Below, piece by piece: positions 1 to 6,647 of a DNA stretch of 7,610 nt. This DNA comes from a bacterium (GTDB lineage Bacteria; Spirochaetota; UBA4802; UBA5550). The stretch lies in the NCBI GenBank assembly GCA_024224995.1, contig JAAENB010000938.1, forward strand, positions 1-7,610, given 5' to 3'. The position numbers and the translations under genes were made by a program. Numbering within the stretch: the first letter of the stretch is position 1; each line of letters begins with the position of its first letter. The notes below the pieces were generated by a model. It was not told the DNA's origin. It made no database searches and saw nothing but the letters and a program-made list of their open reading frames with translations.

Positions 1-32
1 CCCCCGGGCAATATCTTCGGAAACAGGCCCGT

Positions 33-57
33 AGAGGCGTTGCACTGCAACGTCTCT
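33..57. repeat. 25-bp near-perfect palindrome
   Basis: Arms of 12 bases (33-44 and 46-57) flank a single C. They are complementary at 11 of 12 positions, and the exception would be a G-U pair in RNA. Read on the minus strand, it contains AGAGACGTT preceded by GGTTTC. A similar GGTTT(agg)AGAGACGTT occurs at 5351-5366, 5' of the core element in front of ilvC. It is probably part of the same composite repeat family. Confidence 0.6.
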
Positions 58-104
58 GAAACCACCCCGGGTAAGATCCCCCGAAAAAGGCTCTATTCAA
101 AAAG

Positions 105-155
105 AGTTTCTTGAGAGTGCGGACCCCGTCGAACGGGGAAAACAGGTCAGAAACT
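105..155 (-). repeat. Palindromic repeat with AGTTTCT/AGAAACT ends, copy A
   Basis: A 51-bp unit bounded by AGTTTCT (105-111) and AGAAACT (149-155). A central GC hairpin is formed by CCCCGT and ACGGGG around CGA. The reverse complement matches 7448-7501 in layout: AGTTTCTGAC, a GC-rich hairpin, then CTCTCAAGAAACT. The central hairpins differ in sequence between copies but both stay self-complementary. Its function is unknown; it looks like a short non-autonomous or REP-like element. Confidence 0.6.
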
Positions 156-161
156 TGATAG

Positions 162-182
162 TATTGCGAGCTGCATCTGGCC
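162..182 (-). repeat. 21-bp inverted repeat, left copy
   Basis: These 21 bases are an exact reverse complement of 7270-7290, with weaker similarity continuing into the neighbouring AGTTTCTGAC motif. The two copies bracket the whole gene block, about 7.1 kb apart, in opposite orientation. Both are next to copies of the two palindromic repeat families, so I read this as part of a composite repeat and not as a lone site. Confidence 0.65.
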
Positions 183-232
183 TGGAAGTATCCACCCTCT
201 TCCAAATGTGAGGACTGTTTGAGCGAAGAGGG
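180..232 (+). repeat. Conserved-core hairpin element, partial copy 1
   Basis: It begins GCCTGGAAG, as does the copy at 5420, and contains the shared core GTGAGGACTGTTTGAGC (208-224). Four bases later (GAAG) it diverges, so the second half of the core (GCGAGTTCCGCAGC in the other copies) is missing and replaced by a G-rich palindrome. A shorter stem is still possible between CCCTCTTC (195-202) and GAAGAGGG (225-232). It looks like a truncated or chimeric member of the family seen intact at 5420-5505 and 7328-7415. Confidence 0.65.
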
Positions 233-274
233 GGGTAAAGGGGGGCGAAGCCCCCTTTACCCCCCCCTCTTCGC
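223..274. repeat. Long G-run/C-run hairpin
   Basis: Positions 223-245 (GCGAAGA, six G, TAAA, then a G run) pair almost completely with 251-274 (C run, TTTA, eight C, TCTTCGC) around the short loop CGAAG. The arms differ only in the length of the G/C runs. This is much more GC-rich than anything else in the window. It starts inside the partial core element, suggesting a fusion of two palindromic repeats. A role is not visible. Confidence 0.6.
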
Positions 275-291
275 GGCGCGTTAGCGCCGCG
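272..291 (+). terminator. GC-rich hairpin, possible terminator
   Basis: CGCGGCGC (272-279) and GCGCCGCG (284-291) form a perfect 8-bp stem around GTTA. A short T run (300-304) follows about 8 bases later, further than in a standard intrinsic terminator. It could end read-through from the left before the promoter at 323, or it may simply be another repeat palindrome. Confidence 0.3.
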
Positions 292-322
292 TCTCCTGAT
301 TTTTAAGCTTTGCAAATAATTC

Positions 323-351
323 TTGACTCTGTCATGGATTTTTAGTATTTT
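323..351 (+). promoter_or_regulatory. Candidate sigma-70 promoter for thioredoxin-like gene
   Basis: TTGACT (323-328) and TATTTT (346-351) are separated by 17 bases, matching the -35/-10 consensus at 5 and 4 of 6 positions. The predicted transcript would start near 358, leaving a leader of about 95 bases before the ATG at 454. The promoter lies just downstream of the GC-rich repeat cluster. Confidence 0.45.
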
Positions 352-453
352 AGTGATAACTTTACAAGGAGCAATTTAAATAAATAAACTAAAAAAATTG
401 TTGTGTTTTAATATATACTGTATCTCTTTATACAAAAATAACAAGGAAATCAC

Positions 454-996
454 ATGAAAACCATTATAAATAAAAGAAGTCTGCTCATTTTGACAGCTGT
501 ACTAACCTTTAGCATGCTTTTTATAGTCAATGAAGAATCTTTTTCCCGTTCTTCTGTTAAATGGCATAGCTATAACCAGGGTATAAAGCTTGCCAAAAAG
601 CAAAAAAAGCCTATTCTCATTGATTTTTACGCCGACTGGTGCTACTGGTGCAAAGTAATGGATAAGCAAACCTTTACTAATTCCGCGGTTATTAGAAAGC
701 TAAGAAAGGACTATATTGCCATCAGGGTAAATACCGATCACCGGTCCAGATCGATCCGTTTTAAAAACCGTCTCATGACTCCGCAGCAGTTCTCAATGCA
801 AATGGGAGTAAGCGGTCTGCCGACCCTGGTCTTTATGGACAAAAACGCGCAGCCCATTACCAAAATTCCCGGGTATGTTAAGGCCGATATGCTTCTGCCT
901 GTACTGAACTACATAAAAAAGGGCTGTTATTTAAAAAATGTCACTTTTGAATCATATCTTGCCGGGAATACTAACTGCAGGAAAAGACGAAGATAA
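454..996 (+). CDS. Exported thioredoxin-fold protein (CYWC active site)
   Basis: Predicted periplasmic or membrane-anchored thiol-disulfide oxidoreductase of the thioredoxin-like group related to the DsbD C-terminal domain and Thioredoxin_7. Residues 1-8 are basic and about 9-25 are hydrophobic, giving a Sec signal or N-terminal anchor. The thioredoxin domain starts near residue 36: the strand PILIDFYADW leads into the redox motif C63-Y-W-C66, and the cis-proline is P123 in GVSGLPTLVF. Two extra cysteines (158 and 175) lie in a basic C-terminal tail ending RKRRR. The start is supported by AAGGA (443-447), 6 bases upstream. At 180 aa it is an ordinary length for an exported single-domain thioredoxin. 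No partner (DsbD/CcdA or cytochrome maturation gene) is adjacent, so the substrate is unknown. Its stop is 4 bases from the stop of the convergent gene at 1001. Fold and export are well supported; the specific role is not. Confidence 0.88.
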   Translation: MKTIINKRSLLILTAVLTFSMLFIVNEESFSRSSVKWHSYNQGIKLAKKQKKPILIDFYADWCYWCKVMDKQTFTNSAVIRKLRKDYIAIRVNTDHRSRSIRFKNRLMTPQQFSMQMGVSGLPTLVFMDKNAQPITKIPGYVKADMLLPVLNYIKKGCYLKNVTFESYLAGNTNCRKRRR

Positions 997-1000
997 ACTG

Positions 1001-1849
1001 TTAAAATATCCGTGGGAAAACAACCCATTCAATGGGAATTCCCATATATATTTCAATACAAAATTGATGAATACTGGTATTCTTTGACACGTTTGAATAT
1101 ATTTGCTGGTCCAATTCAATATTAGTATAAGAATAAAACACATTAATTCCAAGATTTACCGAGCAAATAGCCCCCTCACCGCCAACACCAACCTCAATAA
1201 TATACCCGCTAATAGTGGTCTCAAAGTCCGTAGGAACAGTTCCTCCTACTGCCGCCTGGTATACTCGCTCCGAAGCAAAAGCAGTCAGCTTTCCGCCCCC
1301 AAAACGGCCATACAAAAAGAAGAGAGTAAACCCGCCAATAGCAGTATAATCACCATGTATATTTGTCGCCTCAACATATGGAGCATAGTGGATAACAGGT
1401 CCCACCATCCAGGCGCCATATTGAATAAGATCTCCTCCATAGTCGACCTCTTCCTTGTCACTATTCCGGATACTGATATTCTGAGTCAAATAATGAAACC
1501 GGTACCCGCCCCTGGCACCAAATTTCAAGGCATGAGCCTCATTTCCAAGAAGAATCGGTGAAAATGGAGCGAAATCGATCATTATTCCAAGCCCCATATC
1601 GGTATGGCTGGGATGGACATTGGTGGTTGTCCCATCTGAATCGGTTTCAGTAATATAAAATCTGTCCTTTTCAGCATTAATCATATTTCCATAAGGGTTG
1701 CCGTACATGAGCCCAAAATTAATATGCAGAATTGTATTTAAAAACTCTCCTGCACTTACCTGTAATGGAATGAATAAAACTAAAACCAGGATAAATATCT
1801 TTCTGAAAATTAGCATAACATGAGCAAGCCTGAATTTTTTCCCTATCAT
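1001..1849 (-). CDS. Probable outer-membrane beta-barrel protein
   Basis: I do not recognise a named family. A basic N-terminus is followed by a hydrophobic stretch at about residues 12-29 and a signal peptidase I-type site VSA-GE (after residue 33). The mature part of about 250 residues has many short alternating segments rich in Gly, Tyr and Phe (for example residues 106-122, 169-182 and 212-223). The last residue is Phe (PRIF), the usual C-terminal signature of barrels assembled by BAM. Together these point to an outer-membrane barrel of perhaps 10-12 strands; ligand or transport role is unknown. Start choice is uncertain: the ATG at 1849 has no clear ribosome binding site, and an ATG at 1816 (Met12) would give a more typical 22-residue signal peptide. 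The gene converges on the thioredoxin-like gene and lies downstream of the unknown gene at 1992-2906 with its own candidate promoter. Confidence 0.75.
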   Translation of the reverse strand: MIGKKFRLAHVMLIFRKIFILVLVLFIPLQVSAGEFLNTILHINFGLMYGNPYGNMINAEKDRFYITETDSDGTTTNVHPSHTDMGLGIMIDFAPFSPILLGNEAHALKFGARGGYRFHYLTQNISIRNSDKEEVDYGGDLIQYGAWMVGPVIHYAPYVEATNIHGDYTAIGGFTLFFLYGRFGGGKLTAFASERVYQAAVGGTVPTDFETTISGYIIEVGVGGEGAICSVNLGINVFYSYTNIELDQQIYSNVSKNTSIHQFCIEIYMGIPIEWVVFPRIF

Positions 1850-1924
1850 AAACCGTACAACACTTCAAATAACAAGTAAAGTCACAAATGTTCGATTTTT
1901 ATTATTATTAATTTAATATTATCT

Positions 1925-1952
1925 ATTTTAAAGATAACATTGAATATTTCAA
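1925..1952 (-). promoter_or_regulatory. Candidate promoter for the beta-barrel gene
   Basis: On the minus strand, TTGAAA (1947-1952) and TAAAAT (1925-1930) are separated by 16 bases, each matching 5 of 6 consensus positions. Transcription would start near 1918, giving a leader of about 70 bases. The surrounding 142-bp spacer is very AT-rich, so chance matches are likely and the call is moderate. Confidence 0.4.
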
Positions 1953-1991
1953 GGAAAATATATTCTAGCCGACTAAAAAGTGGGGCAAAGA

Positions 1992-2906
1992 TTACCGGCG
2001 CCGCATGACCATATACCTCGAAATTGCACGTTCCAATTTGTATACCTCTTCAGAATAGTCAAGCAGCTTGGGGTCTTTGTCTATATTTTTTTTCAGATTC
2101 TGCACCATTGTTTTTAGCAGCTGTAGATCCGGTTTCCTGTCTACCATCCTGCTTTCAACAACCTGGCGGATTAATTCAAAATTATACTTTCGCAGGTTAA
2201 CCCTGAAAAAGAATTCAACTCCATATATGGCAAGAACCTTGTTCAGGGATTTACTGGAATTGAGGGAAGAAAAGTCACTATAGGAATCGGAGTCAACAGC
2301 TCTCTTGGTAACTTCGGTTGCTTCTTTGGGTTTCTCTTCCTCTTTCTCTTCCTCTTTTTTAATATCCTTGACCTGGTCTTCGAATTCGTCTTTATTCGCG
2401 TTCACCAACTCACTAAGCTTTTTTTCTTTCCACTCTTCCGTAAATTCACTAAATTCCTTCTGCAGCAGCTTCTCATATTCTCCCAGCATTATTGCCTTAT
2501 TTCCAATATAGCCCATGGGTGTATTGTTCAGGGAACTCATATTAGGAAAAATCTCCCGGATTACCTGCTGCGGTCCCATTTTTACGTGCCGCTCCTCTTC
2601 ATATAAAGCTGCAAGCAAATTCTCAAAATAATCCTTTAGCTTCTTTATGGTATAGAGATCTGCCTCCACAAAACCGTCAATCTTATCGGTATCATTATTT
2701 TTATCTTCTTTAGCTATCCCTATTATTAATATTTTATGGGCATCTTTTAAAAGAGCAATGATCTGGTCAAAAGCAGCTTTCTGGAGGCCATGGGACGCGA
2801 TACACTCTTTAAATAAATCATCTGAGTGAGGAATGGAATCCTTATTCGCCGTCCTGTTCTTGAGCACTATTTTGTCATATACACTATCCACAACTTCTCT
2901 AAACAT
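1992..2906 (-). CDS. Unknown charged cytoplasmic protein with coiled-coil segment
   Basis: I do not recognise this 304-aa protein. It has no signal peptide or membrane segment. Residues about 28-105 are mostly helical in pattern, followed by a short beta-like stretch KILIIGIAKED (58-68) and GFVEADLYTIKKLKDYF. This could be a winged-helix-like fold, but that is an inference from pattern only. Residues about 136-200 are rich in Glu and Lys, with a low-complexity acidic/basic run (about 183-199) that suggests a coiled coil or flexible linker. A Ser-rich stretch (206-220) precedes a second helical domain (about 221-300) ending in MRRR. The start is well supported by AGGA, 7 bases before the ATG at 2906. 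It is transcribed divergently from ilvB, and the operator-like palindrome at 2942-2980 covers its candidate promoter. There is no sequence evidence tying it to branched-chain amino acid synthesis. Confidence 0.72.
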   Translation of the reverse strand: MFREVVDSVYDKIVLKNRTANKDSIPHSDDLFKECIASHGLQKAAFDQIIALLKDAHKILIIGIAKEDKNNDTDKIDGFVEADLYTIKKLKDYFENLLAALYEEERHVKMGPQQVIREIFPNMSSLNNTPMGYIGNKAIMLGEYEKLLQKEFSEFTEEWKEKKLSELVNANKDEFEDQVKDIKKEEEKEEEKPKEATEVTKRAVDSDSYSDFSSLNSSKSLNKVLAIYGVEFFFRVNLRKYNFELIRQVVESRMVDRKPDLQLLKTMVQNLKKNIDKDPKLLDYSEEVYKLERAISRYMVMRRR

Positions 2907-2941
2907 TACAAAATCCTGTTATTAATAGTTTAGGGGGTCAA

Positions 2942-2980
2942 ATTATGCGTTGTTGTAGTATACCCACAATAACGCATAAT
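2942..2980. promoter_or_regulatory. 39-bp operator-like palindrome in divergent spacer
   Basis: ATTATGCGTTGTTG (2942-2955) and CAATAACGCATAAT (2967-2980) are inverted repeats matching at 13 of 14 positions around an 11-base centre. On the minus strand the palindrome overlaps plausible promoter elements of the gene at 1992-2906: TTGTGG (2964-2969), 16 bases, CATAAT (2942-2947), or alternatively a TATACT in the centre (2957-2962). No T run follows it on either strand, so a dimeric regulator site is more likely than a terminator. The regulator is unknown. Confidence 0.5.
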
Positions 2981-3086
2981 ATCCAACTAAAAAAACGGTA
3001 TTTGCATAAAAAAAACACTGTTTTTCCCTCTTCGCAAAAATATCATTTAGTTAGAAAAAAATTATTTTGGTTGAAAAATTCCTCTT

Positions 3087-3092
3087 TATAAT
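3087..3092 (+). promoter_or_regulatory. Candidate -10 box for ilvBN
   Basis: A perfect TATAAT lies about 60 bases upstream of the ilvB start. No good -35 is present at 16-18 bases (the region reads ATTTTGG). The TTGAAA at 3071-3076 is too close. Transcription from here would give a leader of about 50 bases without any visible leader peptide or attenuator hairpin. Confidence 0.35.
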
Positions 3093-3137
3093 CTAATCTG
3101 TCAAAAAAATTTCTATTTTTTTGCACTAAACTGTATA

Positions 3138-3143
3138 AAGGAG
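3138..3143 (+). promoter_or_regulatory. ilvB ribosome binding site that fixes a TTG start
   Basis: AAGGAG is followed by a 7-base spacer and then TTG at 3151. This strong site, together with the family-like N-terminus MKLTGSEIIIESL that follows, identifies TTG as the start. The next in-frame ATG is residue 21 and would delete the conserved first helix. Confidence 0.8.
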
Positions 3144-3150
3144 TTGTTAT

Positions 3151-4833
3151 TTGAAGCTTACAGGTTCGGAAATAATCATTGAATCTCTTGTAAAGGAAAA
3201 CGTGGAATGCATGTTTGGTTACCCCGGCGGTGTGGTTATCCCAATATTCCACCATCTTTTTAATGCTCCTTTCAAGTTTGTTCTCAGTCGGCACGAACAG
3301 GGTGCAGTCCACGCGGCAGACGGGTATGCCCGTGCTTCCGGCAAGGTTGGGGTTGTCATTGCCACCTCCGGACCGGGTGCCACAAACCTGGTTACGGGTA
3401 TTGCTACGGCCTATATGGATTCCGTCCCTCTTGTTGTGTTTACCGGCCAGGTTTCCAGGAATATGATCGGGAATGACGCTTTCCAGGAAGTTGACGTTAC
3501 CGGTATTACCAGGCCCATTACCAAGTACAACTACCTTGTCCAGGATATCAAAGACCTTTCCACGATAATCAAAGAAGCTTTTCACATTGCCTCTACCGGC
3601 AGGCCAGGACCTGTTGTTATTGATGTCCCTGTTGATATTTCAAATTCCAGCCATAAATTCAGTTACCCTGATAATGTATCCATACGCGGTTATAAACCCG
3701 TGTATGAAGGACACCCGGGCCAGATTGAAAAAGCCTGCAAAATGATCGAATCTGCTAAAAAGCCGGTTATTTATGCCGGCGGCGGTGTGGTTATTTCAAA
3801 CGCCTCGCAGGAACTGCGGGAATTCGTAAAAAAGACCGGCATTCCCATCACTACCACGCTTCTTGGCCTGGGAATATATCCCGAAACAGACCCTCTTGCC
3901 CTGGAAATGCTCGGTATGCACGGCACTTATTTCGCGAACTATGCTATGCACTCCTCTGACCTGGTTATCGCCATTGGCGCCAGGTTCGATGACAGGGTTA
4001 CGGGAGATGTATCCAAATTTATCCCTGAAGCAAAAGTCATTCATATTGATATTGATCCCGCGTCGGTTAGTAAAAATATTATGGTTGATATTCCCATTGT
4101 TGGCGACTGCAAACATATTTTATGGGAAATCAATGCCATAATCAAGCCTCCGAAGATAGATACCTGGGTAAAAGAAATATCCCGGATTAAAAAAGAGCAC
4201 CCTCTCAGTTACGAGGCCGGGAGCAAAAGTGTTGTTAAACCCCAGTATGTTATTGAAGAGATCTACAACCAGACCAAAGGAAAAGCGGTGATTTGCACTG
4301 AAGTGGGCCAGCACCAGATGTGGACTGCCCAATTCTATAAATTCACCGAACCCCGGACCTTCATCTCTTCCGGGGGGCTGGGTACTATGGGATACGGTTT
4401 CCCCGCTGCCATTGGGGCGCAGCTTGCCCGGCCAGACAGGCGGGTAATTGACATTGCCGGTGATGGCTCCATACAAATGAATATTCAGGAATTAATAGTT
4501 GCTGTTCAGCACAAACTTCCCATAATTATTGCCATAATTAACAATGGTTTCCTGGGAATGGTTCGCCAATGGCAGCAGCTCTTTTTCGATAAACGGTATT
4601 CTCATACCTGCATTGATTTTGCTCCCGATTTTGTTAAACTGGCTGAAGCTTACGGAGCTGTTGGAATAGGGGTCAACAAAAAAGAAGAAGTTATTCCGGC
4701 CATACAAAAAGCACTGAGCATTACCGATAAACCAATAATTATTGATTTTCATGTTGCCAGGGAAGAGAATGTATATCCAATGGTTCCTTCGGGAAAATCC
4801 GTAAACGAGACTATTATGAGGGAATTGGCATGA
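3151..4833 (+). CDS. ilvB: Acetohydroxyacid synthase large (catalytic) subunit
   Basis: Cytoplasmic thiamine-diphosphate enzyme that condenses pyruvate with pyruvate or 2-oxobutyrate to acetolactate or acetohydroxybutyrate, the first common step of Val/Leu/Ile synthesis. At 560 aa it has the family's normal length. The N-terminal ThDP (PYR) domain (about 3-165) carries the catalytic Glu49 in SRHEQGAVHAADGYARA and SGPGATN (73-79). The central FAD-associated domain (about 190-330) contains IGARFDDRVTG (275-285). The C-terminal PP domain (about 365-540) has the Mg-ThDP motif from GDGS (437-440) to NN (464-465), then VRQWQ, where Trp474 matches the residue known from herbicide sensitivity. Translation starts at TTG behind a strong ribosome binding site. 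The stop overlaps the ilvN start by ATGA, so the two subunits are co-translated. No key residue is missing; identification is very secure. Confidence 0.97.
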   Translation: MKLTGSEIIIESLVKENVECMFGYPGGVVIPIFHHLFNAPFKFVLSRHEQGAVHAADGYARASGKVGVVIATSGPGATNLVTGIATAYMDSVPLVVFTGQVSRNMIGNDAFQEVDVTGITRPITKYNYLVQDIKDLSTIIKEAFHIASTGRPGPVVIDVPVDISNSSHKFSYPDNVSIRGYKPVYEGHPGQIEKACKMIESAKKPVIYAGGGVVISNASQELREFVKKTGIPITTTLLGLGIYPETDPLALEMLGMHGTYFANYAMHSSDLVIAIGARFDDRVTGDVSKFIPEAKVIHIDIDPASVSKNIMVDIPIVGDCKHILWEINAIIKPPKIDTWVKEISRIKKEHPLSYEAGSKSVVKPQYVIEEIYNQTKGKAVICTEVGQHQMWTAQFYKFTEPRTFISSGGLGTMGYGFPAAIGAQLARPDRRVIDIAGDGSIQMNIQELIVAVQHKLPIIIAIINNGFLGMVRQWQQLFFDKRYSHTCIDFAPDFVKLAEAYGAVGIGVNKKEEVIPAIQKALSITDKPIIIDFHVAREENVYPMVPSGKSVNETIMRELA

Positions 4834-5306
4834 AGCAGTATGTTATCTCTGTCAAAGTTGAAAATAAATTTGGTGTTCTTGCCCGTGTGGCCGGGCTTTT
4901 TTCGGCCCGCGGCTATAATATTGACTCTTTAACCGTGAGCGGTACTCACGAAGAGAATATTTCCGTTATTACCCTTGTTGTTGAAGGTGATGACAGGATT
5001 ATTGAGCAGGTTAAAAAGCAGCTGAATAAACTTATTGATGTTATTAAAGTTGCCGACCATACGGATATGCCCTCTGTTCAAAGAGAGCTGCTCCTCATCA
5101 AGGTTAATGCCCAGCCGGCAAAAAGAGCTGAGATTTACCAGCTCGGTGAAATTTTCAACGCCGACATCAGCAGTGTATCTCCCAAAAGCATCACCCTTGG
5201 AGTCAAAGGAGATACGGAACGAATAGACAACTTCATTGAGCTCTTACGCCCCTACGGCATCAAAGAACTCATGAGAACGGGACGCGTCTCGATTCTAAAA
5301 GAATAG
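4830..5306 (+). CDS. ilvN: Acetohydroxyacid synthase small (regulatory) subunit
   Basis: Regulatory partner of IlvB: it stimulates catalysis and confers feedback inhibition by valine. The 158 residues form an N-terminal ACT domain (about 3-77, with FGVLARVAGLFSARGYNIDS) and the usual C-terminal small-subunit domain (about 82-157, ELLLIKVNA onward). N12, G15 and N30 align with E. coli IlvH N11, G14 and N29, positions known to matter for valine binding and feedback resistance. The allosteric site therefore appears intact and a valine-sensitive enzyme is predicted. The ATG overlaps the ilvB stop (ATGA), and a GAGGGA ribosome binding site lies inside the end of ilvB. Length and domain order are typical. 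The name could equally be written ilvH; the sequence does not distinguish isozyme names. Confidence 0.95.
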   Translation: MKQYVISVKVENKFGVLARVAGLFSARGYNIDSLTVSGTHEENISVITLVVEGDDRIIEQVKKQLNKLIDVIKVADHTDMPSVQRELLLIKVNAQPAKRAEIYQLGEIFNADISSVSPKSITLGVKGDTERIDNFIELLRPYGIKELMRTGRVSILKE

Positions 5307-5360
5307 GTCTCCGACTCCGCTCAGACACCGGTCGAAGGGACGGGTCATCGGTTTAGGAGA

Positions 5361-5379
5361 GACGTTATTATGAGACGTC
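5361..5379. repeat. GACGT hairpin 5' of the ilvN-ilvC core element
   Basis: GACGT (5361-5365) and ACGTC (5375-5379) form a short stem. The preceding GGTTTaggAGAGACGTT resembles the minus strand of 33-57. A stronger GACGT hairpin occupies the same place 5' of the core element at 7303-7324. On its own the stem is weak; its recurring position makes it worth listing. Confidence 0.4.
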
Positions 5380-5390
5380 AATAAGTCGCA

Positions 5391-5547
5391 AATTTTATTT
5401 GTGTGGTAAAATATATACAGCCTGGAAGCAGCAGCTCTTCGGGTTGTGAGGACTGTTTGAGCAAAGCGAGTTCCGCAGCAATCCGAAGAGCTGCTGTTTC
5501 CAGGCGATACAGATACCCAAAATTAAACCACACTGATAAACAAAATT
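5391..5547. repeat. Outer inverted repeats nesting the ilvN-ilvC core element
   Basis: AATTTTATTTGTGTGGT (5391-5407) is inverted as ACCACAC (5527-5533), TGAT, then AAACAAAATT (5538-5547), with one mismatch and a 4-base insertion. These arms enclose the element at 5420-5505, so the whole 157-bp spacer segment can form an extended, interrupted hairpin. The inner and outer stems are separated by AT-rich bulges. Confidence 0.55.
5420..5505 (+). repeat. Conserved-core hairpin element, full copy 2 (ilvN-ilvC spacer)
   Basis: Arms of 23 bases (5420-5442 and 5483-5505) are complementary at 22 of 23 positions. They enclose a 40-base centre containing the family core: GTGAGGACTGTTTGAGC, then AAA, then GCGAGTTCCGCAGC. 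Within the core, GGACT can pair with AGTTCC if one T is bulged. The core is 33/34 identical to the copy at 7328-7415, but the arms are unrelated to that copy; their outer part (GCCTGGAAG...CTCTTC) resembles partial copy 1. Lying between ilvN and ilvC, it would be transcribed if the genes share a messenger. It could then limit read-through or protect RNA ends; this is inference. Confidence 0.8.
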
Positions 5548-5571
5548 GAAAAATAATTTAATTCGATATAA

Positions 5572-6582
<1,011 letters not shown>

Positions 6583-6598
6583 AAAGCTGATCCTGCAG

Positions 6599-6620
6599 CG
6601 AGGGGTTTAACACCCCCTCG
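6599..6620 (+). terminator. GC-rich hairpin after ilvC, possible terminator
   Basis: CGAGGGG (6599-6605) and CCCCTCG (6614-6620) form a perfect 7-bp stem with an 8-base loop, 16 bases after the ilvC stop. The following TTACTACCCC is not a T run, so this is not a standard intrinsic terminator. It may reduce read-through into the Nudix gene or belong to the palindromic repeats; CGAGGGG also occurs in the palindrome at 7529-7559. Confidence 0.35.
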
Positions 6621-6647
6621 TTACTACCCCCTGAGAATGCTAATAAT

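Larger units (their letters stand above)
1..453. other. Gene-free, repeat-rich left flank
   Basis: I see no credible gene here. The only ORF of any size (97-315, minus strand) runs through GC-rich palindromes and encodes a low-complexity Arg/Gly/Pro peptide. The stretch holds a 25-bp palindrome (33-57), a 51-bp palindromic repeat (105-155), a 21-bp sequence found again inverted at 7270-7290, a partial copy of the conserved-core element (180-232), a long G-run/C-run hairpin (223-274), a GC-rich hairpin (272-291), and then AT-rich promoter DNA for the gene at 454. Confidence 0.75.

Noticed and set aside
97..315. 72-aa minus-strand ORF
   Set aside because: It runs through repeats and GC-rich hairpins, has low-complexity Arg/Gly/Pro composition, and has no ribosome binding site.
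398..419. Second promoter nearer the thioredoxin-like gene (TTGTTG and TATACT)
   Set aside because: Spacing between the boxes is about 10 bases, too short for sigma-70.
1103..1561. 152-aa plus-strand ORF antisense to the beta-barrel gene
   Set aside because: The opposite strand has a signal peptide, barrel pattern and C-terminal Phe; the plus-strand product is rich in Ser/Asn without domain features.
5327..5345. Terminator after ilvN (ACCGGTC/GACGGGT)
   Set aside because: The 7-bp stem has a mismatch and no T run follows; too weak to call.
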